Origin: Cellulomonas hominis
GTDB lineage: Bacteria; Actinomycetota; Actinomycetes; Actinomycetales; Cellulomonadaceae
Assembly (NCBI RefSeq): GCF_901521055.1
Contig: NZ_CABEGA010000040.1
Coordinates: 58,993-122,992 of the forward strand
Direction of reading: 5' to 3'
DNA: 64,000 nt
A program made the translations under genes and the position numbers. Below the pieces are notes generated by a model that had not been told where the DNA came from, made no database searches, and saw only the letters and a program-made list of their open reading frames with translations. This document shows, one piece after another, positions 34,575 to 42,531 of the stretch. Every line of letters begins with the position of its first letter. The first letter of the stretch is position 1.

Positions 34575-35575
34575 CCCGTCCCACCCTGACCCAGGCCACC
34601 GGTCCCGCGCACACGCGGATCCTCGGCCTGGGCGCCGCCCGCGGCGAGAACGTCGTGCCGAACGACGACCTCGTCGGCCCGATCGACTCCTCCGACGAGT
34701 GGATCCAGCAGCGCACCGGCATCGTCACCCGCACGCGGGCCGGCGCCGACACCGACGTGCTGGACCTCGCGGAGCGCGCCGGCCGCGAGGCGATCGCGAA
34801 CGCGGGCCTGCAGGGCTCCGACATCGACGCGGTCATCCTCGCGACGGTGACGTACTTCCACCAGACCCCGTCGGGCGCCGCGATCCTCGCGGACCGGCTC
34901 GGCGCGACCCCCGCGGCGGCCTTCGACATCTCCGCCGCGTGCGCCGGCTACTGCTACGGCATCGGCCAGGCCGACGCGCTGGTCCGGGCCGGCTCCGCGC
35001 GCAACGTGCTGGTCATCGGCGCGGAGAAGATGAGCGACTTCGTCGACCCGACGGACCGCAGCATCTCGTTCCTGCTCGGCGACGGCGCCGGCGCGGTCGT
35101 GATCGGCCCGTCCGACACGCCCGGCATCGGCCCGACCGTGTGGGGCTCCGACGGCAGCCAGGCCCAGGCGATCCGCCAGACGCACTCCTGGATCGACGTC
35201 CGGGACAACGGCGCCGGCTGGCCGACCCTGCGCCAGGAGGGCCCCAGCGTCTTCAAGTGGGCCGTCTGGCAGATGGCCCCGGTCGCCGAGAAGGCCCTCG
35301 CGGCAGCAGGCGTCACCGCGGACCAGATCGACGCGTTCATCCCGCACCAGGCGAACATGCGGATCATCGACCAGATGATCAAGCAGCTGAAGCTGCCGGA
35401 GACCGTGGCGGTCGGCCGGGACATCGCGGACACGGGCAACACCTCCGCGGCATCCATCCCGCTCGCCACCGAGCGGCTGCTGCGCGAGGGCCAGGTGTCG
35501 AGCGGCGCGCTGGCGCTGCAGATCGGCTTCGGCGCCGGCCTCGTCTACGCGGCCCAGGTCGTCGTGCTGCCCTGA
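34571..35575 (+). CDS. fabH: 3-oxoacyl-ACP synthase III
   Basis: This 334-residue ketosynthase III has the catalytic triad Cys124 (ISAACAGYCYG), His in PHQANMRI and Asn in TGNTSAASI. It condenses an acyl-CoA primer, in actinobacteria often branched, with malonyl-ACP to start fatty-acid synthesis. The GTG start overlaps the fabD stop by 4 bp, so the genes are coupled. Confidence 0.96.
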   Translation: MTRPTLTQATGPAHTRILGLGAARGENVVPNDDLVGPIDSSDEWIQQRTGIVTRTRAGADTDVLDLAERAGREAIANAGLQGSDIDAVILATVTYFHQTPSGAAILADRLGATPAAAFDISAACAGYCYGIGQADALVRAGSARNVLVIGAEKMSDFVDPTDRSISFLLGDGAGAVVIGPSDTPGIGPTVWGSDGSQAQAIRQTHSWIDVRDNGAGWPTLRQEGPSVFKWAVWQMAPVAEKALAAAGVTADQIDAFIPHQANMRIIDQMIKQLKLPETVAVGRDIADTGNTSAASIPLATERLLREGQVSSGALALQIGFGAGLVYAAQVVVLP

Positions 35576-35663
35576 CCGGGCGGTCACCCGCAGTACCGTT
35601 CATCGACCGACAGACGTCGCCGGGCCCGACGGCCCGGCGCAGCACACAACCAAGGAGACACCG

Positions 35664-35912
35664 ATGGCGCACAGCGAGCAGGAGATCCTGGCCGGCCTGG
35701 CCGAGATCGTCAGCGAGGAGACCGGCCTGCCGACCGACTCGGTCCTGCCCGAGAAGTCGTTCACGGACGACCTCGACATCGACTCCCTGTCGATGATGAC
35801 GATCGTGACCCTGGCCGAGGAGAAGTTCGAGGTCCGCATCCCGGACGACGAGGTCAAGAACCTCGCGACCGTCGGCGACGCGGTGTCGTTCATCTCGAAC
35901 GCCCAGGCCTGA
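35664..35912 (+). CDS. acpP: Acyl carrier protein
   Basis: This 82-residue acidic four-helix protein carries the phosphopantetheine site Ser41 in DLDIDSLSMM. It holds the growing acyl chain for FabD, FabH and FabF. The ribosome site AAGGAG lies 7 nt before the ATG. A structured RNA follows the stop. Confidence 0.97.
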   Translation: MAHSEQEILAGLAEIVSEETGLPTDSVLPEKSFTDDLDIDSLSMMTIVTLAEEKFEVRIPDDEVKNLATVGDAVSFISNAQA

Positions 35913-35920
35913 GACGTACC

Positions 35921-35997
35921 GACCGGGGTCCGCGTCGCACGCCGGCTCGCGCCGGCATCGTGGGAGCCGTCAGGCTCCCGCGGCGCGGACCCCGGTC
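35921..35997 (+). promoter_or_regulatory. Three-way-junction RNA between acpP and fabF
   Basis: A perfect 14-bp outer stem (GACCGGGGTCCGCG at 35921-35934 with 35984-35997) encloses two perfect hairpins: GCCGGC-TCGC-GCCGGC (35941-35956) and GGGAGCC-GTCA-GGCTCCC (35962-35979). No U-run follows. It could stabilise the abundant acpP mRNA, weaken read-through into fabF, or be a regulated element. Confidence 0.7.
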
Positions 35998-36057
35998 GCG
36001 TCCCGGACACCCGGGACTGACCGCAGCAGCCGCACCCACACCCGCAGGAGCACTCCG

Positions 36058-37296
36058 ATGAGCACACGAGTCGTCGTCACCGGACTCGGCGCCACGACCC
36101 CCCTCGGCGGGGACGTGCCCACCACCTGGCAGGCCGCCCTGGCGGGGACGTCGGGCGCGCGCACGCTGGACAACGACTGGGCCGAGACGTACGGGCTCCC
36201 CGTCGACTTCGCCGCGACCCTCGCGGTGCGGCCGGAGGACGTCCTCCCCCGGCCCGAGATCAAGAAGATGGACCCGTCCGCCCAGTACGCGATCATCGCG
36301 TCCCGCGAGGCGTGGTCCGACGCCGGCGCCCCGGAGGTCGACAAGGACCGGCTCGGCGTCGTGGTGTCCTCCGGCATCGGCGGCATCTGGACGACCCTCG
36401 ACGCGTGGGACACCCTGCGCGAGAAGGGCGCCCGCCGCGTCCTGCCGATGACGGTCCCCATGCTCATGCCGAACTCGCCGTCCGCCTACGTCGAGCTGGA
36501 GTTCGGCGCCCGCGCCGGGGCGCACGCCCTGGTGTCGGCCTGCGCGTCCGGCGCCGAGGCCATCGGCTACGCGGTCGACATGATCCGCAGCGGCCGCGCG
36601 GACATCGTGATCGCCGGCGGCACCGAGGCGACCATCCACCCGATGCCGATGGCCGCGTTCGCGGCGTCGCGCACCCTGTCGACCCGCACCGACGACCCGC
36701 AGCGCGCGTCGCGCCCCTACGACCTGGGCCGCGACGGCTTCGTGATCGGCGAGGGCTCCGGCATCGTCGTGCTGGAGTCCGAGGCGCACGCCGCCGCCCG
36801 CGGCGCCCGCGTGTACGCGGAGATCGCGGGCGTCGGCCTGTCCTCCGACGGGTACCACATCACCTCCCCCGAGCCGAGCGGCCGCGGGCAGATCGCCGCG
36901 ATGCGGATGGCCCTCAAGGACGCCGGCGTGGCCACGGGCGACGTCAAGCACGTCAACGCGCACGCGACGTCGACGGTCGTCGGCGACCTCATCGAGGCCC
37001 GCGGCGTCCGCGAGACCCTCGGCGCGGACGCGGACGGCGTGGCGCTGTCGGCCACGAAGTCGATGACCGGGCACCTGCTCGGGGGCGCCGGCGCGCTGGA
37101 GACGGTGTTCTCGGTGCTGGCGGTGCGCGACCGGACCGCTCCCCCGACGATCAACGTCGAGAACCCGGACCCCGAGCTGGTGCTGGACCTGGTGCGCGAC
37201 ACCCCGCGCGCCCTGCCGACCGGCGACGTCGCGGTGATCAACAACTCGTTCGGCTTCGGCGGCCACAACGTGGCGCTGGTGGTCACGAACGCCTGA
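36058..37296 (+). CDS. fabF: 3-oxoacyl-ACP synthase II
   Basis: This 412-residue elongating ketosynthase has Cys162 (VSACASGAEA), His in NAHATST (around 303), Lys/His in TKSMTGHLLGGAGA (around 335-340) and GFGGHN near the end. It condenses acyl-ACP with malonyl-ACP. GCAGGAG precedes the ATG. It ends the fab operon; a repeat element follows. Confidence 0.96.
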   Translation: MSTRVVVTGLGATTPLGGDVPTTWQAALAGTSGARTLDNDWAETYGLPVDFAATLAVRPEDVLPRPEIKKMDPSAQYAIIASREAWSDAGAPEVDKDRLGVVVSSGIGGIWTTLDAWDTLREKGARRVLPMTVPMLMPNSPSAYVELEFGARAGAHALVSACASGAEAIGYAVDMIRSGRADIVIAGGTEATIHPMPMAAFAASRTLSTRTDDPQRASRPYDLGRDGFVIGEGSGIVVLESEAHAAARGARVYAEIAGVGLSSDGYHITSPEPSGRGQIAAMRMALKDAGVATGDVKHVNAHATSTVVGDLIEARGVRETLGADADGVALSATKSMTGHLLGGAGALETVFSVLAVRDRTAPPTINVENPDPELVLDLVRDTPRALPTGDVAVINNSFGFGGHNVALVVTNA

Positions 37297-37328
37297 CGCG
37301 CCCGTCGCGCCCCGATCACCGCACGCGC

Positions 37329-37394
37329 GAGGTCGTCACCACCGCACGAGGTCGTCCCGCAGGACTGACGACCTCGTGCACGTGTGACGACCTC
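37329..37394. repeat. Palindromic intergenic repeat, copy C
   Basis: A third copy, with GAGGTCGTCACC, GCACGAGGTCGTCCCGCAG, GACTGACGACCTCGTGCACG and TGTGACGACCTCG, in the same orientation as copy B. It lies between the convergent fabF and flavoreductase genes. Confidence 0.78.
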
Positions 37395-37429
37395 GTCGCA
37401 CGCGTGGGGGCCTCTCCGCGTCTGGCCCC

Positions 37430-38935
37430 TCAGTAGCCGCTGAACGCGTCCGTGCGGACGCGGCGCACGCCCGCCCGGCGGAGCAGCGCGCGCGTGTGGT
37501 CCACCATCGCCGGCGGGCCCGAGACGTACGCCGCGCGCTGCGTCAGGTCCGGTACCGCCTCCGTCAGCGTCTCCGCCGCCAGGCGCCGCTCCCCCAGGTG
37601 CACCCAGCCGCTGGGCAGACCGTCCTGCTCGGACGTGGGCGACAGCACCAGCACCCGCGCGCCGGTGGCGCTGATCGTGTCGGCGTAGGCGAGGTCGGCG
37701 TGGTCGGTGACCGCGTACACCAGCACCACGTCGCGCCGCTCCCCCGCCGCGGCCATCGCCGCCAGGTGGCTCGCGAACGGGGTGACGCCGATCCCGCCGG
37801 CGACCAGCAGCAGCGGCTGCTCCGGGTCGCGGGGCAGCACGAAGTCCCCGCCGAGCCCGGTGGCCCGCAGCCGCGTCCCGACCGGCAGCGCGGCGAGAGC
37901 CCGCTTGAACGTGCTCGCCCGCTCGGGGACGGTCAGGGCGACGGTGAGCTCGTCCGCGGCGGGCGCCGACGACACGCTGAACACCCGCCGGGTGCCGCGG
38001 GCGTCGGGCCGGGGGTGCGGCACGGTCAGCTCCAGGTACTGGCCGGGCAGGAACCGCACGGGCCGGTCCGCGCGGAAGGCCAGCTCGACGGTGCGGGGCG
38101 TGAGCCGCGTCTGCCGGGTGAGCGTGAGCCGCACGGCACCGCGCTGGCCCCACGCGAACGCGAGCACGTTGCCGACGATCAGCGCCGCCTCGGGCGTGCT
38201 GTACAGCGGGCCGACGTGGTACGACACCGCGAGCAGCGCCGCGACGACGACCGCCTCGACCAGCTGCTGCCACCGCCGCGGCGGGAGGGTCAGCGGCTCG
38301 GTCAGCATCACGCCGCCGAGGAACAGGATCGGGTACGACACCAGCGCGGTCCGCAGCGCGTCGCCGGGACCCGCCCCCTCGACGACCAGCCGCACCGAGA
38401 CGAGCACCAGCGCCACCACGACGAACGTCCCGACCAGCGCGTACCGCCGGGTCCGGACGACGATCAGCGCGGTGAGCAGCAGGACCGGGACGAGGAGCCA
38501 CCGGTCGGCCACCCACCACGTGGTCGCGTCCCACCCGGTGAGCCCGACGACGAAGGCCCCGGCGGCGGCCGGGTTCAGCACGTGCCGCCCCCGCCAGGCC
38601 AGCACGTACTTCGCCAGGTTCGCCACGAACGCCGCGAGCGCGAGCGTGCCGAGGTACCGCGCCTCGAGCGTCGGCCAGAACAGGAACAGCAGGATGAGGC
38701 CGGTGATGACCGCCGACTCGGTGTGCGCCCGCGTGCGGAACGCCAGGGCCAGCAGCCACGCGCTCGCCACCGAGGCCGCGACGGCCACGGCCGCGCTGAC
38801 CAGGAGCGCCCCCGGCTCGACGAAGAGCGCCCCGGTCGCGGACAGCACGAGCGCGACGACCGCCAGCGCGGACAGCCCCAGGGTCGGCAGCCGGTACATC
38901 GTCACGCGGCCCAGCCGCTCGTCGAGCCACGCCAT
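37430..38935 (-). CDS. NqrB/RnfD-like membrane domain fused to a ferredoxin-NADP-type flavin reductase
   Basis: This 501-residue protein has an N-terminal half of about nine membrane segments with a conserved NPAAAGAFVVGLTGWDATTW loop, as in NqrB/RnfD-like proteins, and a C-terminal cytoplasmic FAD/NAD(P)H reductase half (RVFSVSSAP for FAD, LLLVAGGIGVTPFASHL for the nucleotide, YVSGPPAMVD). It probably passes electrons from NAD(P)H across the membrane to the flavinylated lipoprotein encoded upstream. The ATG overlaps the ApbE stop by one base (TGATG). Confidence 0.85.
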   Translation of the reverse strand: MAWLDERLGRVTMYRLPTLGLSALAVVALVLSATGALFVEPGALLVSAAVAVAASVASAWLLALAFRTRAHTESAVITGLILLFLFWPTLEARYLGTLALAAFVANLAKYVLAWRGRHVLNPAAAGAFVVGLTGWDATTWWVADRWLLVPVLLLTALIVVRTRRYALVGTFVVVALVLVSVRLVVEGAGPGDALRTALVSYPILFLGGVMLTEPLTLPPRRWQQLVEAVVVAALLAVSYHVGPLYSTPEAALIVGNVLAFAWGQRGAVRLTLTRQTRLTPRTVELAFRADRPVRFLPGQYLELTVPHPRPDARGTRRVFSVSSAPAADELTVALTVPERASTFKRALAALPVGTRLRATGLGGDFVLPRDPEQPLLLVAGGIGVTPFASHLAAMAAAGERRDVVLVYAVTDHADLAYADTISATGARVLVLSPTSEQDGLPSGWVHLGERRLAAETLTEAVPDLTQRAAYVSGPPAMVDHTRALLRRAGVRRVRTDAFSGY

Positions 38936-39825
38936 CACGCGAACACCTCCCCGTCCAGGTCCAGCGACCAGCGGATGCTCCCGTCGCCGCGCAGGACGAC
39001 GTACCGGATGCCGAAGCGCGACGCGACGAGGTCGGGCTCGGCGAAGAACAGCGCGGTCGCCGCGAGGTCGGCCGCCAGCGCGGTCGGGCCGAGCGCCCAG
39101 GTGGCGAGCACGTCCGAGGTCGGCACGCCGGTCCGGGCGTCGACCACGTGGTGCAGCCCCTCGCCCCAGGCGCGCCGGTTGGTCGCGGACCCGCAGAGCG
39201 CGCCGTCGGTCAGGCGCAGCACGCCGACGGCCCGGGCCGGATCCCGGGGGTCCTCGAGCGCGACGCCCAGCGGCGCGCGCGTGGTGCTCCGGAGGTCGCC
39301 GCCGGCGTCGACCACGTGCTCGGTGACCCCGTGGGACGCGAGCACCCCGGACACCAGGTCCACCAGGTACCCCTTGCCGCCGGCGCCCACGTCGATCAGG
39401 GCGGGCTCGTCGAGGGTCAGCGTCCGGCCCTCGCGGTGCGCGACGGTCCGCCACGGGGGCGCCGGCGCGGTGAGGAGGTCCCCGTCGGCGTCCCGGCGGG
39501 GCCGGAGCGTGTACGCCGCGTCGTACCCGAGCCCCTCGAGCGCGCGGCCGACCAGCGGATCGACGGCGCCGTCCGTGCAGGCGGCCGCCACGTCGTACGC
39601 GTCGAGCAGGGGGCCGGCGTCCCCGGGCAGGTCGTACGTCCCCGCGCCGGACCGGGCCACCTCCGTCACCCAGGAGTCCGCGCGGAACCGGGACCAGTCG
39701 CGGTCGAACCGGTCCACCCGGTCCCGCACCGCGGCGAGGACCTCCGCGGGGAGCGGCTCGGGGGTGTCGATCTGCCAGCGGGTGCCGATCGCGTCGAAGG
39801 TCGCGCCGGCGTCAGGCCTCGGCAT
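38935..39825 (-). CDS. apbE: FAD:protein FMN transferase
   Basis: This 296-residue protein carries the ApbE signatures: DVGAGGKGYLVD, VVDAGGDLRS, and HHVVDARTG near residue 225. It transfers FMN from FAD onto a Ser or Thr of a target protein. The target is evidently the FMN-binding lipoprotein encoded just upstream, whose end overlaps this start by 14 bp. No signal peptide is seen; in monoderms the family can act at either side of the membrane. Confidence 0.93.
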   Translation of the reverse strand: MPRPDAGATFDAIGTRWQIDTPEPLPAEVLAAVRDRVDRFDRDWSRFRADSWVTEVARSGAGTYDLPGDAGPLLDAYDVAAACTDGAVDPLVGRALEGLGYDAAYTLRPRRDADGDLLTAPAPPWRTVAHREGRTLTLDEPALIDVGAGGKGYLVDLVSGVLASHGVTEHVVDAGGDLRSTTRAPLGVALEDPRDPARAVGVLRLTDGALCGSATNRRAWGEGLHHVVDARTGVPTSDVLATWALGPTALAADLAATALFFAEPDLVASRFGIRYVVLRGDGSIRWSLDLDGEVFA

Positions 39826-40309
39826 CGGCGCGGATGGAGTCGAGCGCCGCGTTGAAGCCGTCGCCGGTCAGGGACGACCCGGACACCTTGTCCACCGACA
39901 GCCCGGCGAGCTCGGCGCCCACGACCTCGTCGGCGATCCCGGACGCGAACTCGCCCTGGAACCGCTCGGCGTTGCCGCCGGTGGCCTGCGGCGTGACCGT
40001 CACGTCGGTCACGACGTCGTCGGCCACGGTGAGCTCGACCTGGATCGACTCCTCGCCGCCCGGGGTGCTGTACGAGCCCTCGGCGGTGTAGGTGCCGTCG
40101 GTGTAGGTGCCGTCGGTCGCGCCGGCGGTGCCGTCGGTGCCGGCGCCGGCGGTCTCGTCGGCGGTGGAGGTGCCGGAGTCCTGGCCGGCCGAGGACTCCG
40201 GTGCGTCGTCCTCGGTGGCGGCGTCGGCGTTCCCGCACGCGGCGAGCGCCACGACGACGGAGAGGCCGGACAGCAGGCCGAGCGTGCGGCGTCGGATCGA
40301 GTGCGCCAT
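39812..40309 (-). CDS. FMN-binding domain lipoprotein, ApbE substrate
   Basis: This 165-residue protein has lipobox LAAC (Cys about 25), a low-complexity Ser/Thr/Gly linker with DGTYTDGTYTAEG repeats, and an FMN_bind domain. The flavinylation motif VSGSSLTGDGF (around residue 145) resembles the S/T-G-A-T/S-x-T consensus, so Thr in SSLT is the likely FMN attachment site. Start is the ATG at 40309 with GAGGAGGG upstream. It is the external electron carrier of this operon. Confidence 0.9.
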   Translation of the reverse strand: MAHSIRRRTLGLLSGLSVVVALAACGNADAATEDDAPESSAGQDSGTSTADETAGAGTDGTAGATDGTYTDGTYTAEGSYSTPGGEESIQVELTVADDVVTDVTVTPQATGGNAERFQGEFASGIADEVVGAELAGLSVDKVSGSSLTGDGFNAALDSIRADAEA

Positions 40310-40449
40310 GGTCGTGCCCTCCTCAGCATCCCGGCGCGAGGCCGGGCTCGTTGAATGCGATCGCTTTGTGATCAGCAACGACGCTAGGAGCGCTTCCTGC
40401 AAAACACCTGGGAACGCCCCAGGAGCGCGGCGTGCGTCCGTCCGGGCGG

Positions 40450-40947
40450 TCAGCCGACCCGGTGCAGCCAGCGCACGGGAGCGCCGGCGCCGGCGTACCG
40501 GAACGGCTCGAGCTCGTCGTCCCACGCCTGCCCGAGCGCCAGCCCGAGCTCCTCGCGGACGGCACGGGCGTCGCCCTGCTCCAGCGCGGCGCGGATCCGG
40601 TCCTCGGGGACCACGACGTTGCCGTGCACGTCGGTCTGCGCGTGGAAGATGCCGAGCTCCGGGGTGTGGCTCCACCGGGCCCCGTCGCTGCCGTGGCTCG
40701 CGTCCTCGGTCACCTCGTAGCGCAGGTGGGTCCACCCGCGCAGGGCGGACGCCAGGCGCGCACCGGTGCCCTGAGTGCCCTGCCACGAGTGCTCGCCCCG
40801 CAGCATCCCGGGCGCAGCAGGCTGCTCCGTCCACTCCATCGACACGCGTGAACCCAGCACGTTGCCCGCCGCCCACTCGAGGTGCGGGCAGAGCGCGCGC
40901 GGCGCAGAGTGCACGAAAAGAACACCGCGGGTGATCGCACCTGCCAT
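40450..40947 (-). CDS. DUF3145 family protein
   Basis: This 165-residue protein has the DUF3145 pattern: RGVLFVHSAPRALCPHLEWA at the N-terminus, RGWTHLRYEVTED and WSHTPELGIFHAQTDVHGN. The family is actinobacterial and often lies near fatty-acid genes; its function is unknown. No signal peptide or membrane segment is seen. Start is the ATG at 40947 after GGGAGGGA. It lies between the redox operon and peptide deformylase. Confidence 0.88.
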   Translation of the reverse strand: MAGAITRGVLFVHSAPRALCPHLEWAAGNVLGSRVSMEWTEQPAAPGMLRGEHSWQGTQGTGARLASALRGWTHLRYEVTEDASHGSDGARWSHTPELGIFHAQTDVHGNVVVPEDRIRAALEQGDARAVREELGLALGQAWDDELEPFRYAGAGAPVRWLHRVG

Positions 40948-41114
40948 GTCATCCCTCCCGGATCGGCTCGAGGTTCGTCTTCCCCAACGACCTCGTCCCT
41001 ACCGGGAGCTGACACACGGTCTCGCGGCGTGCAAGGCACAGCATGCCTGATGGGGGGCGCTGCGCACCAGCGCTGCGGCCCCCATCCAGGAAATCGGTCC
41101 GGTTTGCCCGGCTC

Positions 41115-41600
41115 TCAGAGCGTCTCGCGGATCGCCCGCATCGCCTTCTTGCGCACGGTCCGGTCCAGCCGGTCGATGTAGAGGTGGCCGTCCAGGTGGT
41201 CGACCTCGTGCTGCAGGCAGCGGGCCATCAGCTCGACGCCCTCGACGACGACCTCCTTGCCGTCCAGGTCGTGGCCGACCACCCGCGCGTACCAGGCGCG
41301 CCGCGTCGGGAACCACAGGTCCGGCACGGACAGGCAGCCCTCGTCGCCGTCCTGGAAGTCCTCGGACAGCTCGACGATCGTCGGGTTCAGCACGTAGCCC
41401 AGCTCGTCGTCGATGTTCCAGGAGAACGCGCGCAGGCCGACGCCGATCTGGTTGGCCGCGAGCCCCGCCCGCCCGTCGTGGTCGACCGTCTCGAGCAGGT
41501 CCTCCACCAGGCCACGGACCCGGGCGTCGATCGTGGTCACCGGCTCGCACGGGGTGCGGAGCACCGGGTCGCCCACCACGCGGATCTCTCTCATCGCCAT
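41115..41600 (-). CDS. def: Peptide deformylase
   Basis: This 161-residue protein has all three PDF motifs: GLAANQIGV (G-x-G-L-A-A-x-Q), EGCLSVP with the metal-binding Cys, and QHEVDHLDG with the two His ligands and catalytic Glu. It removes formyl from new N-termini. Start at the ATG at 41600 is chosen over a longer frame; AACAAT lies 7 nt upstream, so the mRNA may be leaderless. A second start two codons later is possible. Confidence 0.95.
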   Translation of the reverse strand: MAMREIRVVGDPVLRTPCEPVTTIDARVRGLVEDLLETVDHDGRAGLAANQIGVGLRAFSWNIDDELGYVLNPTIVELSEDFQDGDEGCLSVPDLWFPTRRAWYARVVGHDLDGKEVVVEGVELMARCLQHEVDHLDGHLYIDRLDRTVRKKAMRAIRETL

Positions 41601-41651
41601 GGTGGCGATTGTTTCACGACCCGGGTGTGATCCGCGGAACGTGACCACCGC

Positions 41652-41697
41652 ATGACAGGCGTGCGTGATCGTCCTATCTTTGTACTGACCAGTCAGT
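41652..41697 (+). promoter_or_regulatory. Promoter with overlapping TetR-type operator
   Basis: ATGACA (41652-41657), a 17-nt spacer and TATCTT (41675-41680) form a strong promoter. The dyad ACTGACCAGTCAGT (41684-41697) covers the expected start site. This is a typical TetR operator and the operon ends with a TetR gene at 44693, so autoregulation is likely. Confidence 0.72.
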
Positions 41698-41717
41698 GCG
41701 AATCGATCGAGGCGACA

Positions 41718-42503
41718 GTGTCATCTCCGGAACCCACGCCCCTCCGGGCGGAGCCGCAGCAGCAGACCGGCGCCGGCGCGTCCGAGGACGCGGCGCCCGC
41801 ACCCGTCCCCACCGCCGTGCGCGCGCGCGGCCTCGCCCTCACCGGCTCCCGCGGCCCCGTGTACGGGCCCGTCGACCTGGACCTCCCCGCCGGCACGCTC
41901 ACCGTCGTGCAGGGCCCGCAGGGCGCCGGCCGGTCCAGCCTGCTGCTCACGCTCGCCGGCCGGATGGTGCCCGACGCCGGCAGCGACCTCACCGTGCTGG
42001 ACGAGCCGCTCCCCCGGCGCCGGTCCGCCGTGCAGCGCCGCGCCGCCGTGGCCGGGTTCTCGGGGATCGACGAGCTGGACGACGGCGTGACCGTCGCCGA
42101 CGTGACCCGCGAGCGGCTGGCGTGGCTGTCGCCATGGTACCGGCGCACCGGCCGGGTCGACCAGGACCGGTTCGCCGCCCTGGCCGGGCCCGTGTTCGGC
42201 GAGCGGCCCCTGCCGCGCGTGAGCACGGTGATCTGGGACCTCGACGAGGTCGACGTCATGCTGCTCCGCGTCACGCTCGCCCTTGCGCAGCGCCCGGACC
42301 TGCTCGTCGTCGACGACCTGGACCAGGTCCACGACTCGCGCCGCCGGCAGACCGTCTGGACCCGGCTCGAGGCGCTCGCCGCCGCCGGCACCACGGTGAT
42401 CGCGTCCGTCGCGTCGCTCGACGAGGTCACCCGCATGCGGTGGTGGATGCCGCCGCAGCACGTGAACCTCGCCACCGGCCCGCACGCCGTCCCCGCCGAC
42501 TGA
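41718..42503 (+). CDS. Degenerate ABC-type ATPase partner of a YhgE/Pip protein
   Basis: This 261-residue ABC-like domain has Walker [10 protein letters not shown], in which the invariant Lys is Arg, no LSGGQ signature, and a Walker B LLVVDDLD without the catalytic Glu. It therefore may bind nucleotide weakly but is unlikely to hydrolyse ATP. Start is the GTG at 41718. An Ala/Pro-rich stretch of about 35 residues precedes the domain. It is always paired with a YhgE/Pip gene in such operons in my experience; role unknown. Confidence 0.75.
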   Translation: MSSPEPTPLRAEPQQQTGAGASEDAAPAPVPTAVRARGLALTGSRGPVYGPVDLDLPAGTLTVVQGPQGAGRSSLLLTLAGRMVPDAGSDLTVLDEPLPRRRSAVQRRAAVAGFSGIDELDDGVTVADVTRERLAWLSPWYRRTGRVDQDRFAALAGPVFGERPLPRVSTVIWDLDEVDVMLLRVTLALAQRPDLLVVDDLDQVHDSRRRQTVWTRLEALAAAGTTVIASVASLDEVTRMRWWMPPQHVNLATGPHAVPAD

Positions 42504-42531
42504 CCCCCTGCTCTTCCTGAGGACCCCCGAG

